Source of the DNA: Nipponacmea schrenckii
Taxonomy: Eukaryota; Mollusca; Gastropoda; Lottiidae
NCBI GenBank assembly: GCA_030562195.1
Contig: CM060200.1
Location: 37,393,468 to 37,457,467 of the forward strand
Direction: 5' to 3'
Length of the DNA stretch: 64,000 nt
Each line of letters opens with the position of its first letter. Position 1 is the first letter of the stretch. Shown piece after piece: positions 54,217 through 64,000 of the stretch. The notes under the pieces were generated by a model. It had not been told where the DNA came from. It ran no database searches and saw nothing but the letters and a program-made list of their open reading frames with translations. The position numbers were made by a program, and so were the translations under genes.

Positions 54217-54280
54217 TTTATACGCCTACATTAAATGTGGGGCGTATATTGTATACTAATAATATATACTATATTGAGGA
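54217..54280 (+). repeat. Truncated copy of the same interspersed repeat
   Basis: TTTTATACGCCTACATTAAA is followed by tgtggggcgtatattgtata: the same head as the copy at 53576, with the complementary tgtgg.gcgtata turn that makes the family's start a small hairpin. The rest of the element is not recognisable. Confidence 0.5.
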
Positions 54281-54672
54281 CTGTCCTGCTGTTATACAAA
54301 TATTTTGAAGTTAAAACTTGCTTAAGATTTGGAATTAGCTTTCAAATGTTTCGTGAATTTAGACAACTAATCACACGTCTTGTTCTGTTTGTCTTGAGCT
54401 GACCTTGTTTGGAATAATTCAGATTTTTCACGCGGAATAAAGTATTATCCAGTTGATCGTACATGCCAGTTGTCGGGAGTGTTGCCTTTTCCCATATTCG
54501 TCTGCATCGGATTCGAGATGCCAGTCGACCTGAGCACATCTTAAGACGTTAAATGACAGAAATTCCACTTAACCCTTAAAAGTTTTAACTATTTCAGTCA
54601 GTTACTATACCTAAAAATCGGGAAATTGCCTTGATGTATATCTCTTTTGGTAAAGATTAAAAGATCACAAAT

Positions 54673-55941
54673 TTACACCAAAAACTTAAATACATATATC
54701 ACAAAAGCAATAGAAGTAAACACTGGCTTATAAATACCAGCATTATTTTTCAAAAACCAAGGCCGATGGTCATGTTTTCCATTATTTGTTATCTCTCCCT
54801 TTTCATGAACGTCGTTTTCTGGAGGAATTGTAGTCGGTTTCGCAGTGATTCTTGGTTTATACGAGAAGGAGCAGAAAGAATCGTCTTCTTGATTTGATTT
54901 AAAGTTACATTTCCATGCATCACTATTTTTTACTTCTGTCAAAGTCTTGGGGTTCTTCACCCATTCAATCGCTTTGCTCACGGTGGTGATGTATACGTCT
55001 TCCATGGATAACAGTCTTTGGATGAATTCATCCATCGCGTCAATGTTATAATCTGTGCTAAGCCAGCGAGAATGAAGATTAATGTAAAGAGGTGCCCGAT
55101 TCGTTCGATAATTCCTTAAGAAATTCTTCCACAACATATCAAATGATTCCTGCTTATTTGTTGGTGCATTGGCACAATAATCCACATAAGCACACATTTG
55201 TTCTTCACGATAATCCATTAAGATCACAACCGGAAGTATCCAAAAACCAGGGTAGGAATTTTTAGGACACGGTTGAATGTTGCATAAAAGGGTATACGAA
55301 TAATCCAGAGTAAAAGGCCACATCACTGGTGAATATACATTTCTAGGATAAGGATAAGTCATAGTGGCATCGTATGTAAAATTATTATTATAGAGAATAT
55401 TGAACATTGTATCGCCGGTCGGCTGTAAGAAAGGGCTTCTCCAACCCTTTATATCCGCAATAGGAACATCAGCCAAATCCGCTAGGTTATTCTTTTGTTT
55501 CAGAATTTCATCTCTCAATTCCTCTTCCGATATCTCCGCCCACCATTTCTGCGGCATTCTATGGGAAATACTGTGATCTGCTATTTCCATTCCCCTTGAA
55601 TGCAATTTCTTGATCATACAATAATCTGTAAAATTATGGGACACGAAAAGAGTCATTCCAATCGGGCAACCGTTGGGATTTTTTCTGCTTCCATCTGGAG
55701 GAAAGAGTCGAGAGTAATATCCCCAATTTTCCCAGTTAACAGCATCATCAAAGGTTATAAGAACCATCTGTGGTATTTCTTCTGGTTTGTAGCCACCCGG
55801 TATAGTGTGTCCTGGACATCTACAGTCTGGAAGCTTACAGTTGGTTGGTGTACAACTAACGGCATTGTTTTTGTCTGCAACCACGGCACTAATGAAACAA
55901 ACTAGAAAATAGACAAATGAAGTACTGTATCTTGTATCCAT
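54673..55941 (-). CDS. Chitin deacetylase-like protein (copy 1)
   Basis: Intronless frame of 422 residues from ATG at 55941. Signal peptide about 1-22; a small Cys-rich lead (CTPTNCKLPDCRCPG) typical of animal chitin-deacetylase-like proteins; then a polysaccharide deacetylase (NodB) domain. Catalytic motifs: TFDDAVNWEN (63-72; D65 likely base, D66 metal), HSISH (123-127, metal histidines), GWRSPFLQPTGD (from 166), TLDYSY, and INLHS (287-291). All key residues are present, so an active metal-dependent deacetylase of chitin or a related polymer is expected. A Ser/Thr/Pro linker and a hydrophobic C-terminus (VFTSIAFVIYVFKFLV) suggest a GPI or membrane anchor. No chitin-binding or LDLa domain is seen. 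It is a tandem paralogue of the copy at 58510-59820. Confidence 0.9.
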   Translation of the reverse strand: MDTRYSTSFVYFLVCFISAVVADKNNAVSCTPTNCKLPDCRCPGHTIPGGYKPEEIPQMVLITFDDAVNWENWGYYSRLFPPDGSRKNPNGCPIGMTLFVSHNFTDYCMIKKLHSRGMEIADHSISHRMPQKWWAEISEEELRDEILKQKNNLADLADVPIADIKGWRSPFLQPTGDTMFNILYNNNFTYDATMTYPYPRNVYSPVMWPFTLDYSYTLLCNIQPCPKNSYPGFWILPVVILMDYREEQMCAYVDYCANAPTNKQESFDMLWKNFLRNYRTNRAPLYINLHSRWLSTDYNIDAMDEFIQRLLSMEDVYITTVSKAIEWVKNPKTLTEVKNSDAWKCNFKSNQEDDSFCSFSYKPRITAKPTTIPPENDVHEKGEITNNGKHDHRPWFLKNNAGIYKPVFTSIAFVIYVFKFLV

Positions 55942-58509
55942 TTTTCACGAATACTGTAAACTCTGTTACTGACGAGATTTCAAATTAAATAATGATTAAA
56001 GTTTTGGTCGTGCCTATATATATAATGAGTACGTCACTAGTAACCGAAATTTAAATACCCATCAGGGAAAGTACGCAGGATTTGTGTGTACATTGGCGAA
56101 ATTATTTACCCAACTATGTAGTAAGTTTACAACGTTTGAATTTCTGAAAAGTTTTCATACTTGGTTTTCTCTACTCAAAAGGAGTTCGATACCGTTTTCG
56201 TTATTCCAAATAAATATTCTTTTATTTTTATAGAACAATATCGTACCTAGTCCTATACTTGGCGGTCATTAGATTTTAAATGTAGGCCTTACAGCGTTAC
56301 AATAGGCTTAGTGCATAACCGGACATCTGCAAAAGCGTGTAACCTATGGCTTACTATGGGCGTATTTACAGGTCGATTTTCATAAGATTTTCTGGATAAT
56401 ATTGATAGCATTGTTTTAATGGTGGCCTTTAAAGTGTTTTGTGGCATTTGCTTCAAGAGACAATAGACATACATTTATTAATATGACGCCCCACATGCGT
56501 GTTCACTGCACCAATCTCATTGGTTGTATCTTTCCTACAGAATTGGCATTACTTAGACTGCTATTGTTGTCTAATATATGTCTGTATGGCCTCTGAAATA
56601 CGCCATTTGTCCTCTGAAATACGCCATTTGTCCTTTATCCTTGCTACTAGCGTTCTTGCACAGGATTCGCTTAAACAGGGAAAAGCAATCCCAACAATAC
56701 CCAGCGTAGGACCATCATTTTCCGGAGTATACAAACACAGGCGTCCTCGTCCCAATCGGAAAATGGGGAGTTCTTCACTAGTATATCCGGAAGTGACCTC
56801 ATCGAGGGGGGAGGGGTCAAAACAACATACGTTCTCTGAACACTATTCAAAATTTTTCCAAGGGAGGGATGGGGGGTGCCTGGAATTCCAGGGGTTTTTT
56901 CTAAGATGATTTTGATTTTGGTCTTTTACAGTTCATAATGTAGTTAATCTCCAACGTTTGAATCTAAAATCCTTGGAATATTGAGAGCAGAATCATGTAC
57001 CTGAAATAGAATCAATTAGAGACAACTTCTGGAATTCTTCAGAAATGATACGATCAGGAACTGGAATAGTTTACTCTGTAGATGCTGATTTTAACGATTC
57101 GATGATCAGAAATCTAGTATAGTCCTTAATTATCACGATTGAATTATATTTATAAGGGAATTGACCACATAAATCAATAGAAACATGAGTTCAGACATAA
57201 CAGGAGTATATAGTTTAGATAAGTTTGCTTAATTCAGGGGTTGTTCTTTAACTGAACTATTTAGTTCAAAGAACCAAACGATTTCACAGCTTTCGATTGT
57301 ACGGTTTTAGGAATTAACAATTCTTTCACCACTTAACACAACATTGTTATTTGGAGTTCTTGGTTTGGTGTTTTTGCCGATAAAATTGAGTCAATATCAA
57401 CACCAATGCCCAAGGTTTAAAATGTTCAGTTACCTATCCAAATTACTTTTTAAATGACTTCTGTTTATTTTGAATAAATATTAACACCTAAATAGTCGTA
57501 AACAATACTTTTACCCTTTGCCATAGCCTTCTATTGAATACTTACCTGTTACTTTCATTTACTCTAACCACTAATATATGTTGTTAATGTCATACCACTT
57601 CGACCACGAATTGTTTGAGACCCTAAACGTAGTGTTTCAGATTTCAGATTCCTGAGTAAGTCTGAAGTTGTCAATACGAAAAGTCTTTAGGTATTTTATT
57701 TATATTTCGACTAATGACGAATTTTAAAACCAGGATTGTGTCTCAGAGCTGATGAACGCGTGAAATATACGAGTATATCATAATCATTAATTCGAACATA
57801 ATAAAATCATATTTCCTAAGATATGGCCAAAAAGAGCTTTCTGAGAACTATTAATTTATTTACATATACAAAGACACCAAAAGCATCTACAATAAAGAGA
57901 AGGCACATTGCCCAGCCAACAGACTATGCATTTACACTAATATACATTACACATATACATTATACATAATATACAAAACAATAATATTACATGAAAACAT
58001 ATTTTTAAATATGTTACAAATAGCTTACAGCAGAATTTATATGCTGATAAAACAGAATATATAGATATTTAGTTGTTTCCATTGGATAGTTTAAATAATT
58101 CTAGTTCCCTGTAGGTGTTAACGAACTGCTACTTCTGCTAAATAGTTGATATGACATAATGCGCATATTAGTCTCGCTAGGCAACTTCTATGGATACAGA
58201 AACACGGCAAGAAATACCTAACAAATGTGGTGAAATATGGTCGTATATGACGTAACTTGCTCTAAGACAAAAGTGTGATACTGTCAATAAAATATAGAAA
58301 AAAAATTCAAAAAATACTAATAATACTATTTACATTTACACAATTCAAATACAACACTCGTTTTATTCCGAACCTCTCATATTGAAAATTTTGAAGACAT
58401 TTACAAGTAAATATCTTAAATAAATATTAAGTCACCTCACGTTTAACTTTCAACAAGCCACTTTCACTTTTCTAATATACAAAATGTCAGAAGCTTATTG
58501 TAAAGGTCG
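55942..58509. other. Spacer between the two deacetylase genes
   Basis: No gene was found. It should hold the promoter of copy 1 (just above 55941) and the 3' UTR of copy 2; a minus-strand AATAAA lies at 58362-58367, about 145 bases past the stop of copy 2. A 21-bp direct duplication (cctctgaaatacgccatttg, then t) occurs twice in a row near 56590-56631. Confidence 0.5.
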
Positions 58510-59820
58510 TTAGGCCCTCATCATGTGAATACACAAAAAAATTAACGTGAAGAATACAGGCGCTGTAGATATTGAAGAACTGTTCTTTAGGAACCACGGT
58601 CGGTGTTTCTTTCGATCATTGTGGTAATCTCCTTTCGGTGGAAGCCCGATATCATTTCTGTCACCCCCCTGTCCTTCGTGAACATAATTTGGTCTGGGGG
58701 ATGTTGGTTTTGTGGACTGATTTGGAGGTCGAGTTGTTCTTGGTTTATAGGTAAAAGAACAGAACGCATCATCCTCTTGATTTGGTTTGAAGTTGCATTT
58801 CCAAGGATCAAAGTCGTTAATTTCATTCAGTGGTTTTGGGTTTCGAACCCATTCGATGGCCTTGCTTACTGTTGTGACGTAGACATCATCCATAGTAGTC
58901 ATTCGTTGTATAAATTCGTCCAGGGCATCGATATTGAAGTCAACGTTCAACCATTTTGAATGCAAATTAATGTATAAGGGTGCTCTGTTAGTTCTGTAAT
59001 TTCGCAGAAAATTTTTCCATAAAAGTTGAAATGCTTCGTCTTGATTTCTTGGCGCATTTTTACAGAAGTCCACATAAGCACATGGCAGGTGTTCTCGATA
59101 GTCCATCATGACTACAACCGGAAGTATCCAAAACCCAGGGTAGGAATTTTTGGGACACGGGTCAATGTTGCATACAAGGGTATACGAATAATCCAGAGTA
59201 AAAGGCCACATCACAGGTGAATACACATTTCGTGGAAATGGATATGTCATAGTAGCATCATAGGTAAAATTATTTTTATACAAGATATTGAACATGGTGT
59301 CACCTGTTGGCTGTAAAAATGGACTTCTCCATCCTCTAAGGTCTTCCATTGGTATTTCAGCTAATTCGGCGAGATTTTGTCTCTGGTTGAGAATTTCCTC
59401 AGTAAGATCCTCAGTGGACGCCTCAGACCACCATTTATGAGGAAGTCGATGGGAAATACTGTGATCAGCTATTTCATTTCCCCTCGAATGAATTTTCTTG
59501 ATCATACAATAATCTGTAAAATTATGGGACACGAAAAGAGTCATACCAATCGGACAGCCGTTGGGATTTTTTCTGCTTCCATCTGGAGGAAAGAGTCGAG
59601 AGTAATATCCCCAATTTTCCCAGTTAACAGCATCATCAAAGGTTATAAGAACCATCTGTGGTATTTCTTCTGGTTTATAGCCACCTGGTATACTGTGTCC
59701 CGGACATCTACAGTCTGGAAGCTTACAGTTGTTTGGTGTACAACGGTTTTCCACATCACTTTTAGTTTGTGAAGCAGCTAGTCCAACATAGGCAAGGAGT
59801 AAAAGCACAACAGTGTTCAT
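58510..59820 (-). CDS. Chitin deacetylase-like protein (copy 2)
   Basis: Intronless frame; the first ATG is at 59820 (MNTVVLLLLAYVG), giving 436 residues. The four in-frame codons upstream contain no ATG. Signal peptide, the CTPNNCKLPDCRCPG lead, and the same NodB motifs as copy 1: TFDDAVNWEN, HSISH, GWRSPFLQPTGD, TLDYSY, INLHS. The C-terminal linker is longer and richer in Pro/Arg/Asp, followed by KHRPWFLKN (shared with copy 1) and a hydrophobic tail (APVFFTLIFLCIHMM), again suggesting membrane or GPI anchoring. Same orientation as copy 1, 2.6 kb apart: a tandem duplication. Parts of the two genes are almost identical at DNA level (see findings). Role: likely deacetylation of chitin-like polymers outside the cell. 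Confidence 0.9.
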   Translation of the reverse strand: MNTVVLLLLAYVGLAASQTKSDVENRCTPNNCKLPDCRCPGHSIPGGYKPEEIPQMVLITFDDAVNWENWGYYSRLFPPDGSRKNPNGCPIGMTLFVSHNFTDYCMIKKIHSRGNEIADHSISHRLPHKWWSEASTEDLTEEILNQRQNLAELAEIPMEDLRGWRSPFLQPTGDTMFNILYKNNFTYDATMTYPFPRNVYSPVMWPFTLDYSYTLVCNIDPCPKNSYPGFWILPVVVMMDYREHLPCAYVDFCKNAPRNQDEAFQLLWKNFLRNYRTNRAPLYINLHSKWLNVDFNIDALDEFIQRMTTMDDVYVTTVSKAIEWVRNPKPLNEINDFDPWKCNFKPNQEDDAFCSFTYKPRTTRPPNQSTKPTSPRPNYVHEGQGGDRNDIGLPPKGDYHNDRKKHRPWFLKNSSSISTAPVFFTLIFLCIHMMRA

Positions 59821-62800
59821 CTTTAGAAACAACTGTTAGTAACAGAACATCCTCAATTGGCACAGCAAACAATCACAGCTTTTAACTTGGCAATTAGCGA
59901 ATGACTTTAAATAAAGTATCCTATATATTCGACTCACATCAAATGAACTGCTCCAAACGTGGTGTATTTTCCTACTAAAATTATTTACCAAAGTATGAAG
60001 TCAATCGACCAATGTTTTTGAGTATCTTTTCGAGTATACGTGAGGTCTAGTCTCGTAAAAACTTTTTATTACCTTCTGTCGTGTGACAGTTTACATTTCT
60101 ATCTTAAATAGTCAAGACAAACGATTTCTGGATTTAAGTCTAATTTGAGAAATAACATCATGTACATTGTAAATTCTATGGTTAACATTACGACTAGATG
60201 TTGTGGCACGGTTTCACCAATGACTTACTCCTCATCTTGACCTAGGTGAGAAAACCTAGAACATGTTTTTGAGGAAGGCATTAGACTTAATTTACTCATT
60301 TAAAGGTGTTTCGTAAAGTTAAAAAATTAGTCTAAGGATTAAAAATAAAAGGAGGTTTAGCGTCATTGTAGGTTATTATTTTTTGTTGCCTTTGTTCCCT
60401 TTTAAAATCAATTTCTTCATTTACGATTAAAAACAATGGCATTAACCGATTTGAAATTAAGACTTTATCGAAAGTTTACTTCCTTTCGTAACTTCCTGTT
60501 GACTTTTAATTGAAGGTTAGCCTGATAACTGTCTCCAATTTTTCTTATAACATATATGACCGAATAGCCACCGCCTGGTATTTTAGATAAATACTCCAGT
60601 ATGTAATTTAATGAACAATGTTTAGCTCTAGTGATGAATTAAGACTTCTGTCTCTGTTCAAAAGAGTGTAAGTTAGTGATGACAATATCAGGTTAATAAG
60701 ATAATTTGATGAGAACTGTATTAGCTGTATATTGTAAATTGGTGACTATCTATCCAGTCCTATTTGTTCCTCTGGTGACTATCTTTCCAGTCCTATTTTG
60801 TAATCTGGTGACTATCGTTCCAGTCCTATTTGGTAATCTGGTGACAACTGGTGACATTATGTTCGTAATTGTTTGGCCATCAATGACGTAGGTTTATATT
60901 GTTAATTGAAGAGCTTTATAAATTGGTGGCTTCTGTTATCTAGTGCTTACTTTATAAGCTCTGTATTGTTATCTAGTGTTTACTGTATAAGCTCTGTATT
61001 GTTATCTAGTGACTACTTTATTAGCTCTGTATTGTTATTTAGTGACTTCTGCATTAGCTCTGTATTGTTATTTAGTGCCTACTGTATAAACTCTGTATTG
61101 GTGTCTAGTGACTACTGTATTAGCTCTGTATTGTTATCTAGTGACTTCTGTATTAGCTTTGTATTGCTTTCTGGTGACAACTCTATAAGCTCTGTGTTGT
61201 TATCTAGTGACTACTGTATTATATTAGTTCTCTGTTGTTATCTAGTGACTTCTGTAATAGCTCTGTATTGTTTATCTAGTGACTACTGTATTAGCTCTGT
61301 ATTGTTTTCAGGTGACTTCTGTATTAGCTCTGTATTGTTATCTAGTGTATTAGCTCTGTATTGTTATCTAGTGACTACTGTTTTAGCTCTGTATTGTAAT
61401 GCGAAGATAACTGTATACGCTCTGTTTTTAATTATTATCTATATTATAAGTTGGTGAATACTGTATGAGCTCTAAATTTTTATTAGAGATTACTGTATAA
61501 CCTGTAGATTGTAATTGAAGAGTTCTGTCTTGTATTATCTGGTGATAACGTTATAAGCTCTGTTTGTACATATTTGGCTATCACTACAGTAGCTCTATAT
61601 CGTGAGTAAATGATTACTCTATGCGCTCTAAATTGTAATGGGGCGTTTTGTATCAGCACTGTACTGCTTTCTGGTTACAACTCTATACGACCTGTATTGT
61701 AATTGTTTAACTGCTGCCTTATCTCTACTATTTAGTTTGAAATAGTATTTGGTTATCACCGCCTAAGGTAGTATTGCATTCGGTCATTCTTGAATATATC
61801 TGTTATCCACTGTTTTAACTGGTATTTTGTAATAAGATCTAGATGCCAATTAAATTAACTACTGTTTGAGTTCTAGATTAAAATGTGATTGGATTTTAAT
61901 TGAAGAATAACAAATTGTGATGAAAAGGGCTGGTTCAAAGGCGTTTCAAATTGAACATTATATATTTAAACCAACACTCTTTTGTACGGTATTGCCCAGA
62001 CCACCTATACCATTTCTTGCAATGTAAGTCTGGGTGTTCTAAAATGAGAATATATAATGTTATATTTAATTAAACTAGCAATGTCAAGGATTACCAAATG
62101 TTTGTTCAAAATGTACCTTTTTTATCTTGAAAGATCATTTCGTGCATCTTTCAATTTGTATCTTATTGATGTCAGTGGTATATACAGGCTTGACATTTCA
62201 CCAACAACCCACATACATGTAACGTATCCTAACCATTGAATACAAACAAACATTGGTTGTTCTTCACACTTTTTATCAATTAACTAAACATCTTATGGCT
62301 TTAGAATTATATAAAGAACGTGATACTCGATTGGCGATTTTGGTAGGAAGAATATGTTCTTCATAGACGTTTTATACTTGAGGGTGGGGGGGGGGGGGTG
62401 TAACAAATTTATAATCTGAACTGGTTGTGGTACAGTGCATTGTGGTCAACTGACTTTGGTGTAGTCGTTTGTTTGTATATATATTGGCTTTAACAGTTTT
62501 GAAACAAAAATGTATATTTTAGATATTGTAGAGTTGTTACTTATAAACGTGTCTTAAGTTAATGTTTTCTGGTCGTAAATGTAAACGTAACCTTGTCCTT
62601 TCTAAGCATTTTAGTTTTGATCTAAAATTTCAGTTCATTATACAATGTAATTTTGATATTTAAATGCCTAAACCTTCACTGAAAAATTATAATAATTTAA
62701 CATCAGTTGGTCTGTAGAAGTCATTTTAATATACGCAACCCCTTCTCCGAGATGATATAAAGCTGTTCACAGTAATGACTGACAAAATAACACACATACC

Positions 62801-64000
62801 ATAATTGACAAAGTAAATAACCATCCTTGAAATTAAATATTGGTTGTAATGACTGAACTATTGATATAGTTTGTTCGCATCCTTCATCACAATTTGATTT
62901 TAATCCAGTAGGTAAATAGATTATAAAAGACACCTGATCGGAAATCATGCCGGCATTATTATTAGGTTATATGATGATTGGGTGCCCATGTACTAATGTA
63001 GATCTATATAACACATCAGTTTACTAAAACAAATAAAATATCTCATTAACATAACTGATGATAATTTATAGATATTACTTGAAGGGATGCCTTTAAATTT
63101 GTGAAAATGTTTTCATTCCATACATTTTTCAATTGTGTAAATTATAAAAGTGCCTTATAAAGTTTGGTTTTATATCAGTCAGGGAGTTCGCTTGTATAAC
63201 ATTCATGAATGCAGCAATTCTTATCATACCCATCAATCAATCTGTAAAACAATGGCGAATAAAGGAATAATACCTTCTTAAGGTAAAGCCAATATTATCA
63301 CCGTATCTTCATTCTACAATATGAAAACCTGTCTATTAGAGACACAATTGGTAATCGTATGTGTGCTGCACAATGTTAATTTGATAATTTGCCTAGTTTA
63401 TTCTCTAATTCGTATTTATTGACACTTGTCTGTAAAGATATACTAAGTAACAGTAATTTGAATTTTCTGTGATATTATGCATTTTACAGAATCGTGTTAC
63501 AAAAAAGTACATATCAACCTCTAATTATCTCATTCATTACATATTGAGGTGTATAAATTAGCCAGATTTTCGAGGTGAGAAAACAAACACCAGATTTACG
63601 GTAGCTTGAAATAATCATACTTAATGTTACGAATGTAAGTTAATGTAGAATGCATGATATAGTGATGGCTCAAAAGGCTAAATATTTGCATCTTGTCCGA
63701 GTCCAGCAGTGTTGCAGGCCAGGATGATAAATCGATGTATCACTTTCACATTTGTTCTGTTAAAGCTGTGAGTCGATGTGGTTGGTATGGAAAATCATCT
63801 ATTATATCAGTAGTACGGAGAATATCGATGTTTCACAGGCTCATTTTAGAAATACACAATGAGTAACCTCCATGTCACTGTCCTTCGTTACATACAACAT
63901 GGTTTTTTCTATGTCTGTGGCTTAGTCACCCATTCATGAAGAGTTTGTCGACCTTTTCTGATCATCAAAGCTAAAATTGGCTGGGTCACACATTGTGTAC
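59821..64000. other. Downstream intergenic region
   Basis: No gene was found. It contains the promoter side of deacetylase copy 2, a 33-bp minisatellite (60741 to about 61400, with decayed units to about 61740) and a run of 13 G at 62386-62398. Remaining open frames are short and unremarkable. Confidence 0.55.
60741..61400. repeat. 33-bp minisatellite, two related sub-arrays
   Basis: Sub-array 1: ggtgac recurs at 60741, 60774, 60807 and 60840, exactly 33 bp apart (unit with ccagtcctattt). Sub-array 2: tagtg (or tggtg) recurs at 60941, 60974, 61007, 61040, 61073, 61106, 61139, 61172 and 61205, again exactly 33 bp (unit with agctctgtattgttatct), then with small indels to about 61400. Because 33 is a multiple of three, the + strand stays open for about 180 codons, but it has no ATG start and encodes only the repeat. 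Confidence 0.9.

Larger units (their letters stand above)
50803..54672. other. GOLPH3 3' flank and intergenic region
   Basis: No gene was found. Candidate + strand poly(A) signals for a long GOLPH3 3' UTR include AATAAA at 53546-53551. From 53576 onward there are copies of an interspersed repeat (listed separately). A short open frame on the minus strand near 54342-54539 has no recognisable similarity. Confidence 0.5.

Noticed and set aside
54342..54539. Minus-strand 65-codon frame next to deacetylase copy 1
   Set aside because: No family resemblance, no good start context and no link to the neighbouring gene.
60906..61457. 183-codon open frame on the + strand with repeated SSDYCISSVLL units
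   Set aside because: It starts at TTG, has no ATG, and is simply the translation of a 33-bp minisatellite.
62386..62398. Run of 13 G
   Set aside because: A simple homopolymer; a single run cannot form an intramolecular quadruplex and it may vary by sequencing error.

Overview
The window is AT-rich, intron-rich animal DNA. It carries animal genes (an SRCR receptor, CFAP161, HGS/Hrs, GOLPH3 and two chitin-deacetylase-like enzymes). It also holds copies of an interspersed repeat that starts with a TTTTATACGCCNACAT motif, a type I associate with mollusc genomes. A mollusc is my best guess; the species cannot be told from the sequence alone.

Layout. 1-5165: no gene found, with one foldback element near 1675-1848. 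5166-36338 (+): one very large gene of 33 exons. Exon 1 encodes a signal peptide, a 13.3 kb first intron follows, then 27 scavenger receptor cysteine-rich (SRCR) domains, a Thr/Pro-rich stalk, one transmembrane helix and a short cytoplasmic tail with an NPLY motif. All 33 exons join in frame to 3193 codons plus stop, and nearly every junction is phase 1. 38597-41743 (-): CFAP161, seven exons, 295 residues. 42761-45058 (-): HGS/Hrs, 765 residues in a single uninterrupted exon. 45707-50802 (+): GOLPH3, three exons, 287 residues, head-to-head with HGS across 648 bp. 54673-55941 and 58510-59820 (-): two intronless, tandem chitin-deacetylase-like paralogues. 60741 to about 61400: a 33-bp minisatellite. 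No gene was found in the remainder.

The most interesting object is the SRCR receptor. Sorting its domains by cysteine spacing and local motifs shows a three-domain rhythm (A-B-C) running from about domain 3 to domain 26, which suggests the array grew by duplicating three-domain blocks. Double-cysteine (CC) insertions occur only in C-type domains (3, 15, 18, 21). Domain 17 has lost both partners of one canonical disulfide. The receptor would sit at the cell surface and bind ligands through its ectodomain; its tail suggests endocytosis. The other genes are conserved housekeeping or ciliary genes with no visible functional link to it: CFAP161 in axonemal microtubules, HGS in endosomal ESCRT-0 sorting, GOLPH3 in Golgi PI4P binding, and the secreted or anchored deacetylases acting on chitin-like polymers.
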